A program made the position numbers and the translations under genes. Shown here piece by piece: positions 9,136 through 16,936 of a stretch of 64,000 nt of DNA; within the stretch, counting starts at the first letter, position 1; every line of letters begins with the position of its first letter. The DNA comes from an uncultured Flavobacteriales bacterium. GTDB taxonomy: Bacteria > Bacteroidota > Bacteroidia > Flavobacteriales_D > Crocinitomicaceae. The notes below the pieces were generated by a model. The model was not told the DNA's origin. It did not search any database and saw only the letters and a list, made by a program, of their open reading frames with translations. Where the stretch lies: assembly GCA_913054135.1 (NCBI GenBank), contig CAJXJK010000004.1, forward strand, positions 268,121 through 332,120. Direction: 5' to 3'.

Positions 9136-9653
9136 TTCCACAAGTATCTTGGATAGTAGAGTGTCCCCTCTTCTCCTGTTTTCACATTATGCATTTCACA
9201 TTTGAGATCAGCACTTAATGGTTTGATTCCCATATTACAGGCAACACCATAAATATATCTTTGCAATAGGTAATAACTGTGACCCTGCTCTTTAAATATC
9301 CAAGCAATTTCATAGTCAAACTCTTGATCAAGTCTCAGTCCAAAATCATCTTTATCATAGTTAATCCAATAAACCAGATTAGCTTCAAGCAAAGCGATTT
9401 CAGCATGATGTGTCATCCGAAATATTCTATGCCATTCATTTGATTCACCTGCTGGATGAATCCAACCTGTCTCTCCATCTTCGTGCTGAATATTCATCAA
9501 AACACTGCCTTCAACCAATGGGCATGGAGCAAACATTGACCATTGTTGCTCAAATAAAGGCGATACATAAGGAGAAACTAATGACTTTATTTTTGTCGGG
9601 ACAACCTCAGTCGGAGCCGCATAAATAATAAGACTAAGCGAATGAAATACCAC
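9129..9653 (-). CDS. Single-pass protein with W-x-x-FAP motif (DUF5819/SdpA-like), start uncertain
   Basis: At least 174 residues: a hydrophobic N-terminus, then QQWSMFAPCPLVEG (about residues 36-49), then a mixed alpha/beta soluble domain ending in RYLWKW. The W-x-x-F-(A/T)-P motif after one transmembrane helix is what I recall for DUF5819/SdpA-type partners of HTTM proteins; this assignment is tentative. The GTG at 9653 sits in the middle of the hydrophobic helix. The frame stays open upstream to the stop at 9738-9740 and reads ...NKIIAGCIAFLF, which completes the helix. The real start is therefore probably a non-ATG codon between about 9680 and 9735. It is coupled to the following HTTM-like gene (7-nt overlap). 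Confidence 0.6.
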   Translation of the reverse strand: MVFHSLSLIIYAAPTEVVPTKIKSLVSPYVSPLFEQQWSMFAPCPLVEGSVLMNIQHEDGETGWIHPAGESNEWHRIFRMTHHAEIALLEANLVYWINYDKDDFGLRLDQEFDYEIAWIFKEQGHSYYLLQRYIYGVACNMGIKPLSADLKCEMHNVKTGEEGTLYYPRYLWKW

Positions 9654-9691
9654 AAATAAAAATGCAATGCATCCAGCAATTATTTTGTTTC

Positions 9692-9723
9692 TTGATTTCA
9701 GAATCGGAATCTTATTAAATTTG
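9692..9723 (+). promoter_or_regulatory. Promoter of fahA (TTG - 21 nt - TAAATTTG)
   Basis: TAAATTTG at 9716-9723 matches TAnnTTTG exactly. A TTG at 9692-9694 stands 21 nt upstream, inside the 17-23 nt spacing known for Flavobacterium promoters. The predicted leader before ATG 9747 is about 17 nt. Confidence 0.65.
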
Positions 9724-9746
9724 TTACAAATTAAGCATTAAATTCT

Positions 9747-11018
9747 ATGTCAACCAAAATCACAAATTCGGCAACTTCATGGGTTGAAGTTCCTTCAAAT
9801 TCAGATTTCCCAATCCAAAACATTCCTTTCGGAACTTTCAAAACCAGCAGTCTTTCGCCTCGTGTGGGTATTGCAATCGGTGAACAAGTTCTAGATTTGA
9901 AAGCACTTTTTGATTTAGGTTATCTAAATAATATTGGTTTTGATTCAGAAGATTTTGACACATGTTTTTTAAACAACATGATGCGTAAAGGCAAGTCAGG
10001 AAGCAGAAAGTTAAGAGAACGTATTTTTGAACTTCTAGAAAAATCAAATGATGAGCTACAGTCAAAACCTGAAGACATTGCGAAAGTCTTACTGACTCAA
10101 GGTGAAGTTGAAATGCTATTACCAATAGACTCAAGAGACTACACTGACTTTTACTCTAGCGAACAACATGCGTTCAATGTAGGTTGTCTTTTTAGAGATC
10201 CTGAAAATGCCTTATTACCAAACTGGAAACACATTCCTGTAGGATATCACGGAAGAGCTTCTTCAATTATTCCTTCAGGTCAAGAAATAGTAAGACCAAA
10301 AGGTCAAAAGAAACCGCCAACAGATTCTATCCCATCATTTGGACAGTCTAACTTGTTAGATTTCGAATTAGAAACTGTCTTCTTTACATTTCAAGGGAAA
10401 CCTCTTGGAGAAACGATTACAACTGCCGAAGCAGATGACTACATTTTCGGAATGGCCTTATTTAATGATTGGTCAGCAAGAGACATTCAAGGTTGGGAAT
10501 ATGTTCCATTAGGACCATTCTTAGGAAAGAGTTTTGCTTCATCTGTATCACCTTGGATCGTTACAATAGACGCACTTGAGCAATTTAGAACTGCTGGTCC
10601 GATTCAGGAGCCTAAAGTTTTACCATACTTAGAATACGAAGGAGATAAACACATTGATATCAATTTAGATGTAATCATTAAGCCGGAGAACGGAGATGAA
10701 AATGTGGTTGGACGATCAAATTACAAGTACATGTATTGGAACATGAATCAACAATTAGCTCATCACTCAATAAACGGATGTAATATCGGTTTAGGTGATG
10801 CTATGGGTTCTGGAACAATTAGTGGTCCTAACGAAGGTCAATACGGATCAATGCTTGAGATTTCTTGGAAAGGAACAAAACCTTTCAAGATGTCAGATGG
10901 AACTGAACGTAAATTCTTGCAAGATGGGGATACTGTTATCATGAGAGGAAATTGTCAAAACGACGAAATCAGAATTGGTTTTGGAGAAGTGAGCACTAAA
11001 ATTTTACCTGCCAAATAA
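9747..11018 (+). CDS. fahA: Fumarylacetoacetase
   Basis: This 423-residue enzyme has the full FAH architecture. An SH3-like N-terminal domain starts at NIPFGTF, and the catalytic FAH domain follows. Visible signatures are DFYSSEQHAFNVG (Asp ligand and general-base His), PVGYHGRASSIIPSG, LDFELETVFF (Glu ligands), FNDWSARDIQGWEYVPLGPFLGKSF and GSGTISGP. It hydrolyses fumarylacetoacetate to fumarate and acetoacetate, the last step of tyrosine/homogentisate breakdown. No other tyrosine-degradation gene lies nearby. The next gene starts 5 nt after the stop, so rel is probably co-transcribed. Confidence 0.97.
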   Translation: MSTKITNSATSWVEVPSNSDFPIQNIPFGTFKTSSLSPRVGIAIGEQVLDLKALFDLGYLNNIGFDSEDFDTCFLNNMMRKGKSGSRKLRERIFELLEKSNDELQSKPEDIAKVLLTQGEVEMLLPIDSRDYTDFYSSEQHAFNVGCLFRDPENALLPNWKHIPVGYHGRASSIIPSGQEIVRPKGQKKPPTDSIPSFGQSNLLDFELETVFFTFQGKPLGETITTAEADDYIFGMALFNDWSARDIQGWEYVPLGPFLGKSFASSVSPWIVTIDALEQFRTAGPIQEPKVLPYLEYEGDKHIDINLDVIIKPENGDENVVGRSNYKYMYWNMNQQLAHHSINGCNIGLGDAMGSGTISGPNEGQYGSMLEISWKGTKPFKMSDGTERKFLQDGDTVIMRGNCQNDEIRIGFGEVSTKILPAK

Positions 11019-11023
11019 TCTGA

Positions 11024-13234
11024 ATGGTTCCTAGTCCTCAAAATATTGATTTAGAAAAAGAGCGAAAAGAAATTCTGAACGCTTACAAGGGTTTACTCAG
11101 AGCGAGTAAAGATTACAGAAATGCTGAGGACACCAGAATTATCCGTAAAGCATTCGATCTTTCTGTTGAGGCGCACAAAGACATGCGCCGTAAATCAGGA
11201 GAACCTTACATATATCATCCCATTTCAGTTGCAAGGATTTGCTGTGAAGAAATGGGTTTAGGGACAACCGCAATTGTCTGTGCATTGTTACATGACACAG
11301 TTGAGGATACTCACATTACTCTCAACGATATTGAAGAACAATTCGGATTGAAGGTTAGAACAATTATTGATGGACTAACCAAAATCCCTGAAGTATTTGA
11401 TGACAATATATCACTACAAGCTGAGAATTTCAGAAAATTAATTCTTACAATTTCTGATGATTTAAGAGTGACGTTCATCAAAATGGCCGATCGTTTGCAC
11501 AATATGCGAACGCTAGGATCCATGAGACCTGACAAGCGATTAAAGATTTGCTCAGAGACCGAGTTTTTATACGCTCCCCTAGCTCATAGATTAGGGTTTA
11601 ATGCAATTAAAACTGAATTTGAAGACATAATCTTCAAATACAAAGAGCCCGAAATTTACAAGCAAATCGAGCTGAAGCTTGAAAAAACGAAAGAAGTTAG
11701 AAATAGATTCATTCGTCAGTTCACTAATCCGATTAAAGATAGATTGGATAATGAAAATCTTAACTATAGCGTCAAGGCTAGAACAAAGAGTATCCCGTCA
11801 ATATTCAAGAAGATTCAAAATAAGCATGTCACCTTTGATGAGATCTATGACATCTTTGCGATTAGAATAATAGTTGACGTTCCTTTTGAAAATGAGAAAC
11901 CAGTTTGTTGGAAAATTTACTCAATGGTGACGGATTTCTATCAACCTAACCCTGATAGACTGAGAGATTGGGTATCGACTCCGAAAACGAACGGTTATGA
12001 ATCACTTCACACAACAGTGATGAGCCCAAGCGGAAAATGGGTTGAGGTTCAAATTCGAACTAAAAGAATGGATGAGATTGCAGAGAAAGGATACGCAGCT
12101 CATTGGAAATATAAAGACAGTCTTTCACAAGACAATACATTTGACCGTTGGGTTGGCGAAGTTAGGGCCCTTCTTGAAAATCCTGAAGTAAATGCCCAAG
12201 ACTTTATTGATGAATTCAAGCTGAATTTATTCTCAGAAGAGATTTACGTTTTTACTCCTAAAGGAGATTTAAGGGTTTTACCTAAAAATGCAACAACCTT
12301 AGACTTTGCTTTTGACATTCATACTGATATTGGATTATCCTGTATTGGAGCCAAAGTGAATGGTAAATTAATGCCCTTGAGCCACATTCTTAAGAGTGGT
12401 GACCAAGTTGACATTATTCGCTCGAAACAACAAAAACCAAAAGAAGATTGGCTCAAATTTGTGGCATCTGCCCGAGCAAAATCAAAAATCAAAGGAGCCC
12501 TCAACGAAGAACACAAGAAAATAGCCTCTGACGGAAAAGAGATTCTACAAAGAAAACTTCGCCAATTAAGAGTTACTTGGAATTCTGAAAACATCCAGGC
12601 TCTTGAAAAATACTACGGGATATCAGGGTCTTCTGAATTCTATTTTCAGATTGCAAAAGGTAAAGTTGATTTATCAAAAATGAGACAGATTGAAATCAAC
12701 AATCACGATTTTGTCTTAGAAAAGAAAGCTAGCCAAAGGGTTGAGTCTTCTGAACTTGAAACTATCATTAAAAAGGTTGACACCAAGAAGGATACGATTA
12801 TAATTGGTGAAGATTTTAAAGAATTTGAATACAAGTTGGCCAATTGCTGTACTCCTATTCCAGGAGACAATGTCTTTGGGTTCATAACGGCAACTGACGG
12901 AATTAAAATTCATAGAACGAATTGCCCTAATGCCACTCAACTAATGTCAAACTACGCTTACCGAATAATGAAAGCAACTTGGCAAAGTGATCGATTAAAA
13001 GAAAGATTGACAGCATTATTGATTACTGGAATTGACGATATGGGAATCGTAAATGAGATTACAACAATTGTCTCTTCAGTGATTGGAGTGAATATGAAAT
13101 CAATTTCGTTTGAGTCAGAAGACGGAACCTTTGAAGGTAAAATTCAGCTTTATGTTTATGATACTGAGCAATTAGACCAGCTCATCTTAAGATTTGAACA
13201 AATTGAAGGTGTAAAACAGGTCAGCAGAATCTGA
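11024..13234 (+). CDS. Bifunctional (p)ppGpp synthetase/hydrolase, RelA/SpoT family
   Basis: This 736-residue protein has all four Rel domains. The HD hydrolase keeps its metal ligands (YIYHPISV with His65, ALLHDTVEDT with His90-Asp91, and KMADRLHNMRT). The synthetase region has YDIFAIRIIV, TPKTNGYESLHTTV and WVEVQIRTKRMDEIAEKGYAAHW. A TGS domain follows (VFTPKGDLRVLPKNATTLDFAF), and a C-terminal ACT domain (ALLITGIDDMGIVNEITTIV). Both active sites look intact, so it should make and degrade the stringent-response alarmone. Most Bacteroidota carry one such bifunctional copy plus a second RelA/SpoT-like gene. It starts 5 nt after fahA. Confidence 0.96.
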   Translation: MVPSPQNIDLEKERKEILNAYKGLLRASKDYRNAEDTRIIRKAFDLSVEAHKDMRRKSGEPYIYHPISVARICCEEMGLGTTAIVCALLHDTVEDTHITLNDIEEQFGLKVRTIIDGLTKIPEVFDDNISLQAENFRKLILTISDDLRVTFIKMADRLHNMRTLGSMRPDKRLKICSETEFLYAPLAHRLGFNAIKTEFEDIIFKYKEPEIYKQIELKLEKTKEVRNRFIRQFTNPIKDRLDNENLNYSVKARTKSIPSIFKKIQNKHVTFDEIYDIFAIRIIVDVPFENEKPVCWKIYSMVTDFYQPNPDRLRDWVSTPKTNGYESLHTTVMSPSGKWVEVQIRTKRMDEIAEKGYAAHWKYKDSLSQDNTFDRWVGEVRALLENPEVNAQDFIDEFKLNLFSEEIYVFTPKGDLRVLPKNATTLDFAFDIHTDIGLSCIGAKVNGKLMPLSHILKSGDQVDIIRSKQQKPKEDWLKFVASARAKSKIKGALNEEHKKIASDGKEILQRKLRQLRVTWNSENIQALEKYYGISGSSEFYFQIAKGKVDLSKMRQIEINNHDFVLEKKASQRVESSELETIIKKVDTKKDTIIIGEDFKEFEYKLANCCTPIPGDNVFGFITATDGIKIHRTNCPNATQLMSNYAYRIMKATWQSDRLKERLTALLITGIDDMGIVNEITTIVSSVIGVNMKSISFESEDGTFEGKIQLYVYDTEQLDQLILRFEQIEGVKQVSRI

Positions 13235-13254
13235 TTTTAAACGATATTTCTTTC

Positions 13255-13262
13255 TATCTTTG
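13255..13262 (+). promoter_or_regulatory. -7 element upstream of the Fur-family gene
   Basis: TATCTTTG is an exact TAnnTTTG match, 21 nt after the rel stop and 32 nt before ATG 13295. It is followed immediately by an inverted repeat that would straddle the transcription start. Confidence 0.7.
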
Positions 13263-13264
13263 GT

Positions 13265-13280
13265 TAAGTAGGTTTACTTA
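13265..13280 (+). promoter_or_regulatory. Inverted repeat TAAGTA-n4-TACTTA, candidate operator
   Basis: Perfect 6-4-6 inverted repeat starting 3 nt after the -7 element, so it would cover the transcription start of the Fur-family gene. This is the classic position for an autoregulatory operator. The sequence does not resemble the GATAAT-based Fur box, so ligand and regulator identity are open. Confidence 0.6.
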
Positions 13281-13294
13281 CATAATCCATCAAT

Positions 13295-13750
13295 ATGGAA
13301 AAAGAAGAACTTCAAGAAACGGTCAAAGAAATTTTCTCTACTTTTTTAGAGAATAACGGTCACCGAAAGACGCCCGAGAGATTCGCAATTTTAGCCGAAA
13401 TCTATGCTCACAAAGGTCATTTTGATATAGAGTCGCTTTATGTCAACATGAAGAATAAAAACTATCGAGTAAGTAGAGCTACGCTTTACAATACAATGGA
13501 ACTTCTTCTTTCTTCAAACTTGGTTAGAAAACACCAATTCGATAATATTTCACAATTTGAAAAAGCTTACGGCTTTAGACAACACGATCATGTCATTTGC
13601 ACTAACTCAGGAGACGTAATTGAATTTTGTGATCCAAGAATTGAAAAAATTAAGGCAACTGTTGAAGAATTATTCAATGTGAAAATTCATAACCATTCGC
13701 TTTATTTTTACGGAGAGAAAATTACAGAACCATCAAAAGTTGAAAAATGA
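13295..13750 (+). CDS. Fur-family transcriptional regulator with reduced zinc-site cysteines
   Basis: This 151-residue protein has an N-terminal winged helix ([38 protein letters not shown]) and a dimerisation domain with the Fur-type metal motif ([23 protein letters not shown]). The first structural CxxC is reduced to Cys-Thr-Asn-Ser, and there is no second C-terminal CxxC, so the structural zinc site seen in many Fur/Zur/PerR proteins is absent or altered. Which metal it senses cannot be told. The ATG follows a promoter with an inverted repeat at the start site. The stop overlaps the STAS gene (ATGA), which suggests coupled translation. Confidence 0.92.
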   Translation: MEKEELQETVKEIFSTFLENNGHRKTPERFAILAEIYAHKGHFDIESLYVNMKNKNYRVSRATLYNTMELLLSSNLVRKHQFDNISQFEKAYGFRQHDHVICTNSGDVIEFCDPRIEKIKATVEELFNVKIHNHSLYFYGEKITEPSKVEK

Positions 13751-14106
13751 ATCTAGACGTTCGATTACAACATCATATTAATTGTAACGAAGTTGTTTTA
13801 GAAGGCAACCCCCTTACTGATCATGACTTTTATCCCTTAATTGACGAAGTGAATAGCTTGCTCAATAATCAAGAGGCCAACATAATTTTAAACCTCGAAA
13901 AAATTAAACTTTTAAACAGTTTAGGATTAAATTCTTTAATCAAAGTGATGACTAAATGCAGAAATCAAGGTGGCGATTTATACATTGTTAATATCTCTGA
14001 TAAAATTAGTCAGGTTTTGCTGATGACTAAACTAAATACAGTTCTTAATATTGCACCTTCACTAAATGAAGCAATAAACCAATTCGCAATTGACAATGAA
14101 AGTTGA
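13747..14106 (+). CDS. STAS-domain anti-sigma-antagonist-like protein
   Basis: This 119-residue single-domain protein has the STAS pattern: a strand ([15 protein letters not shown]), then the helix-start motif [16 protein letters not shown], then GGDLYIVNI, then a helix with [20 protein letters not shown]. Ser58 in NSLGL aligns with the phosphorylatable serine of SpoIIAA/RsbV (usual motif DSSGLG), although the preceding Asp is missing. It is locked between fur (4-nt overlap) and purA (11-nt overlap). Two SpoIIE-type phosphatases, the usual dephosphorylating partners, lie 3-8 kb downstream. No RsbW-like kinase is in view. Confidence 0.85.
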   Translation: MNLDVRLQHHINCNEVVLEGNPLTDHDFYPLIDEVNSLLNNQEANIILNLEKIKLLNSLGLNSLIKVMTKCRNQGGDLYIVNISDKISQVLLMTKLNTVLNIAPSLNEAINQFAIDNES

Positions 14107-15364
14107 CGTTTTACTAGGATTACAATGGGGAGATGAAGGAAAAGGAAAAATCGTAGATGTAGTTACCCCAGATTATGATATAATCGCAAGATTCCAAGGA
14201 GGCCCTAACGCAGGTCACACTCTAATTTTTGAAGGGCAAAAACAAGTTTTACACACTATTCCATCTGGTATTTTTAGAAAAGATGCCATCAATGTAATTG
14301 GAAATGGTGTCGTGATAGACCCAATCACTTTGAAGGCAGAAATTGAAGCACTTAACGCTAAAGGTGTTGATGTTGCTCTCAATTTAAAAATATCGAAAAA
14401 AGCACATCTAATTCTTCCAACTCACAAGGTGTTAGATAAAGCATCTGAAGAGGCTAAAGGAAAGAAGAAAATTGGTTCTACGCTTAAAGGTATCGGTCCA
14501 ACATACATGGACAAAACTGGTAGAAACGGATTAAGAATGGGAGATACAGAATCTCCTAATTTTAAAGAGAAATACAACAATTTAGCAGATAAGCATAAAG
14601 GTATTTTAGGTGACTATGATTACCAATCTATCCTGGATGAGACAGAATCTAAATGGTTTGAAGCACTTGAGTTTTTGAGCAACATTGAGTTAATTGATAG
14701 TGAGCAATACATCAATGACGCAATTGTTTCAGGTAAAAAAGTACTAGCTGAAGGTGCTCAAGGAACAATGTTAGACATTGATTTTGGGACATACCCTTTC
14801 GTTACCTCTTCAAATACAGTGACAGCAGGAACATGTACTGGTCTTGGTGTTGCACCAAATAGAATTGGAGAAGTTATCGGAATTTTCAAGGCATACTGCA
14901 CAAGAGTTGGATCAGGACCTTTCCCTACTGAACTAGATGATGCTGTTGGAGAAGAGATTAGAAAAATTGGGCACGAATATGGTGCTACTACAGGTAGAGA
15001 CAGAAGATGTGGATGGATTGATTTGCCAGCATTAAAATATGCTTGTATGATCAATGGAGCCACTCAACTTTCAATGATGAAAGCTGATGTTCTTGACACT
15101 TTTGGCACGATTCAGGTATGTACTCACTATGAAATCAATGGTGAAAGAGTTGACTACCTTCCTTACGATATTACTGATTTAGATATCAAACCAGTTTACA
15201 CTGAGGTTGAAGGTTGGAGCGAAGACTTAACCGGATTGAGAGACTTAAAAGATGCCCCTGAAGCATTTTTGAATTACATTACATACTTAGAAGGACAATT
15301 AAACGTTCCTATAAGCATTGTATCTGTTGGTCCTGACCGAGAACAAACAATTATTAGAAATTAA
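14096..15364 (+). CDS. purA: Adenylosuccinate synthetase
   Basis: This 422-residue enzyme starts at ATG 14096 with [19 protein letters not shown], the invariant PurA N-terminal GTPase loop (the TTG at 14090 is not needed). Other family signatures are GGPNAGHTL, the GIGPTYMDK loop, EGAQGTMLDIDFGTYPFVTSSN and the GTTGR-like TTGRDRRCGWIDLPAL. It joins IMP and aspartate using GTP in AMP synthesis. Its first 11 nt overlap the end of the STAS gene, so it should be translationally coupled to the regulator pair upstream. A perfect hairpin lies 29 nt after its stop. Confidence 0.98.
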   Translation: MKVDVLLGLQWGDEGKGKIVDVVTPDYDIIARFQGGPNAGHTLIFEGQKQVLHTIPSGIFRKDAINVIGNGVVIDPITLKAEIEALNAKGVDVALNLKISKKAHLILPTHKVLDKASEEAKGKKKIGSTLKGIGPTYMDKTGRNGLRMGDTESPNFKEKYNNLADKHKGILGDYDYQSILDETESKWFEALEFLSNIELIDSEQYINDAIVSGKKVLAEGAQGTMLDIDFGTYPFVTSSNTVTAGTCTGLGVAPNRIGEVIGIFKAYCTRVGSGPFPTELDDAVGEEIRKIGHEYGATTGRDRRCGWIDLPALKYACMINGATQLSMMKADVLDTFGTIQVCTHYEINGERVDYLPYDITDLDIKPVYTEVEGWSEDLTGLRDLKDAPEAFLNYITYLEGQLNVPISIVSVGPDREQTIIRN

Positions 15365-15366
15365 GA

Positions 15367-16920
15367 TTGCTTGACAAAATAAAAATAGGATTAACGGCGC
15401 TTTTATTAAGCGCCGTTTTCATGCCTGCTAATTTGGCGTGGAGCCAGTCGCGTTTTGAAAACGACGGAGATCTGGTTAAGTTGATTTATGCCGAAACTGT
15501 TCAGGATGCTGAAGGTCATGTGAATACTACCAAGGCTGTCGGTAACGTTCATTTTGAACATAATAAAACAAACTTGTACTGCGATTCTGCCCTCTTCTTT
15601 AGAGACCTAGACCTCATTCATGCATACAGCAAAGTGCATGTCAATCAAGGTGACACCATCAATATGTTTTGTGACTCGCTAATTTATGACGGGAAAACAA
15701 AAATTTCTAAGCTTCAAGGAAATGTAAGAATGCGTGACAAAGAGTATAAGCTGGTCACAGATTCTCTTGAATATAATGGAGAGCAATCAATCGGACACTA
15801 TCAGAATTTCGCTACAATAACGAGCATCACCAATGATATGAAGCTTACTTCAATTAAGGGTTTTTATCATGCCAACTTGAAAACTTTCTTTTTCAAAGAT
15901 AGTGTTCGAATTACCCACCCTGATTATAATCTAGAATCAGATACTTTAGAATTTAGAACAAATACAAGCACTGCTCATATTCATGGGCCCACTATAATTT
16001 ATTTTGATTCATCTAGAGTAGAATGCAGTAAGGGTACTTTCTTCACTAAAGAAGACTATGTGCAGCTTTGGAACGGAGCTACCTTAATTGACACTAATCG
16101 CACATTTTATGCTGATAGCCTACTCTACAATCAAGGCACTAGAGTTGGCGAAGGATACATGAACGTTGACCTTTATGATTCAACAGAGAACGTGCAATTC
16201 AAATCTGATTACTTATGGAAATCGTCCAATAACGACAGTCTCATCTTGACCGATAATGCCAAAATAATTCAATACAACAAAGACGACACCCTCTTTTTAT
16301 TAGCCGATTCAATATTTCATTATGAAGACACATTAACAGAAGAAAAAACTTCGATATTTCAAACCAATGTTGCTATAATTAACGGTGACCTTCGAGTCAG
16401 ATGTGATTCGGCATATTTTGGAACTGCAGATTCCATTATCAAATTTCATAAAAACCCAATAATGTGGAGTCAGAATACACAAATGACATCTGACTCAATT
16501 CTATCTTCATTTTATGATGAAGCTTTTCATGAAGTTTACCTGTACCACAATTCATTTATTTGCAATGAACAAGACACTTCACATTATGATCAATTAAAAG
16601 GGAAGTTTATGACTGCCTGGATAGACTCTTCTAAGATTCAAAAAGTGTTCATTCAACAAAATTCTGAATCCATTTACTTCACATCCGAAAGCAAGAAAGA
16701 CTCTCTAAATCAGGAAATTAAGACCATGACTGGTCGCAACAAAATTGACTGCAATGAAATCTATATTCATTTTAAAGAATCTGAAATTAATAGCGTCTCA
16801 TTTGTTGACCAGCCTACAGCAAAATATTCGCCTATTGAAAGCCTGAAGCCTACTGACTTTTTCCTTAAAGGATTTAAGTGGCAAATCGGCTTAAAACCTG
16901 AGCGAATATTAATAGAATAA
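15367..16920 (+). CDS. OstA/LptA-like envelope protein (OstA_2 type)
   Basis: This 517-residue protein starts at TTG 15367 with a good signal peptide (KIKIGLTALLLSAVFMPANLAWSQ). The body is repeated short beta strands typical of OstA/LptA/LptD N-domains, for example GNVHFEHNKTNLYCDSALFF, LQGNVRMRDKEYKLVTDSL and NLESDTLEF. Bacteroidota homologs are annotated as OstA-like and inferred to act in lipopolysaccharide transport across the periplasm. It begins 2 nt after purA. An in-frame ATG at 15421 exists but would remove the signal peptide, so I prefer the TTG. The signal-peptide codons contain a perfect 10-bp hairpin. Confidence 0.85.
   Translation: MLDKIKIGLTALLLSAVFMPANLAWSQSRFENDGDLVKLIYAETVQDAEGHVNTTKAVGNVHFEHNKTNLYCDSALFFRDLDLIHAYSKVHVNQGDTINMFCDSLIYDGKTKISKLQGNVRMRDKEYKLVTDSLEYNGEQSIGHYQNFATITSITNDMKLTSIKGFYHANLKTFFFKDSVRITHPDYNLESDTLEFRTNTSTAHIHGPTIIYFDSSRVECSKGTFFTKEDYVQLWNGATLIDTNRTFYADSLLYNQGTRVGEGYMNVDLYDSTENVQFKSDYLWKSSNNDSLILTDNAKIIQYNKDDTLFLLADSIFHYEDTLTEEKTSIFQTNVAIINGDLRVRCDSAYFGTADSIIKFHKNPIMWSQNTQMTSDSILSSFYDEAFHEVYLYHNSFICNEQDTSHYDQLKGKFMTAWIDSSKIQKVFIQQNSESIYFTSESKKDSLNQEIKTMTGRNKIDCNEIYIHFKESEINSVSFVDQPTAKYSPIESLKPTDFFLKGFKWQIGLKPERILIE
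15393..15417 (+). terminator. Perfect 10-bp hairpin inside the OstA-like signal-peptide coding region
   Basis: AACGGCGCTT - TTATT - AAGCGCCGTT, followed by TTTTC. The stem is perfect and GC-rich in AT-rich surroundings. It sits 29 nt after the purA stop and within the first 17 codons of the next gene. It may act as a partial terminator or attenuator between purA and the envelope gene, or only as mRNA structure. The T tract is short (4). Confidence 0.55.
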
Positions 16921-16936
16921 TTTTATCTTTATCTCC

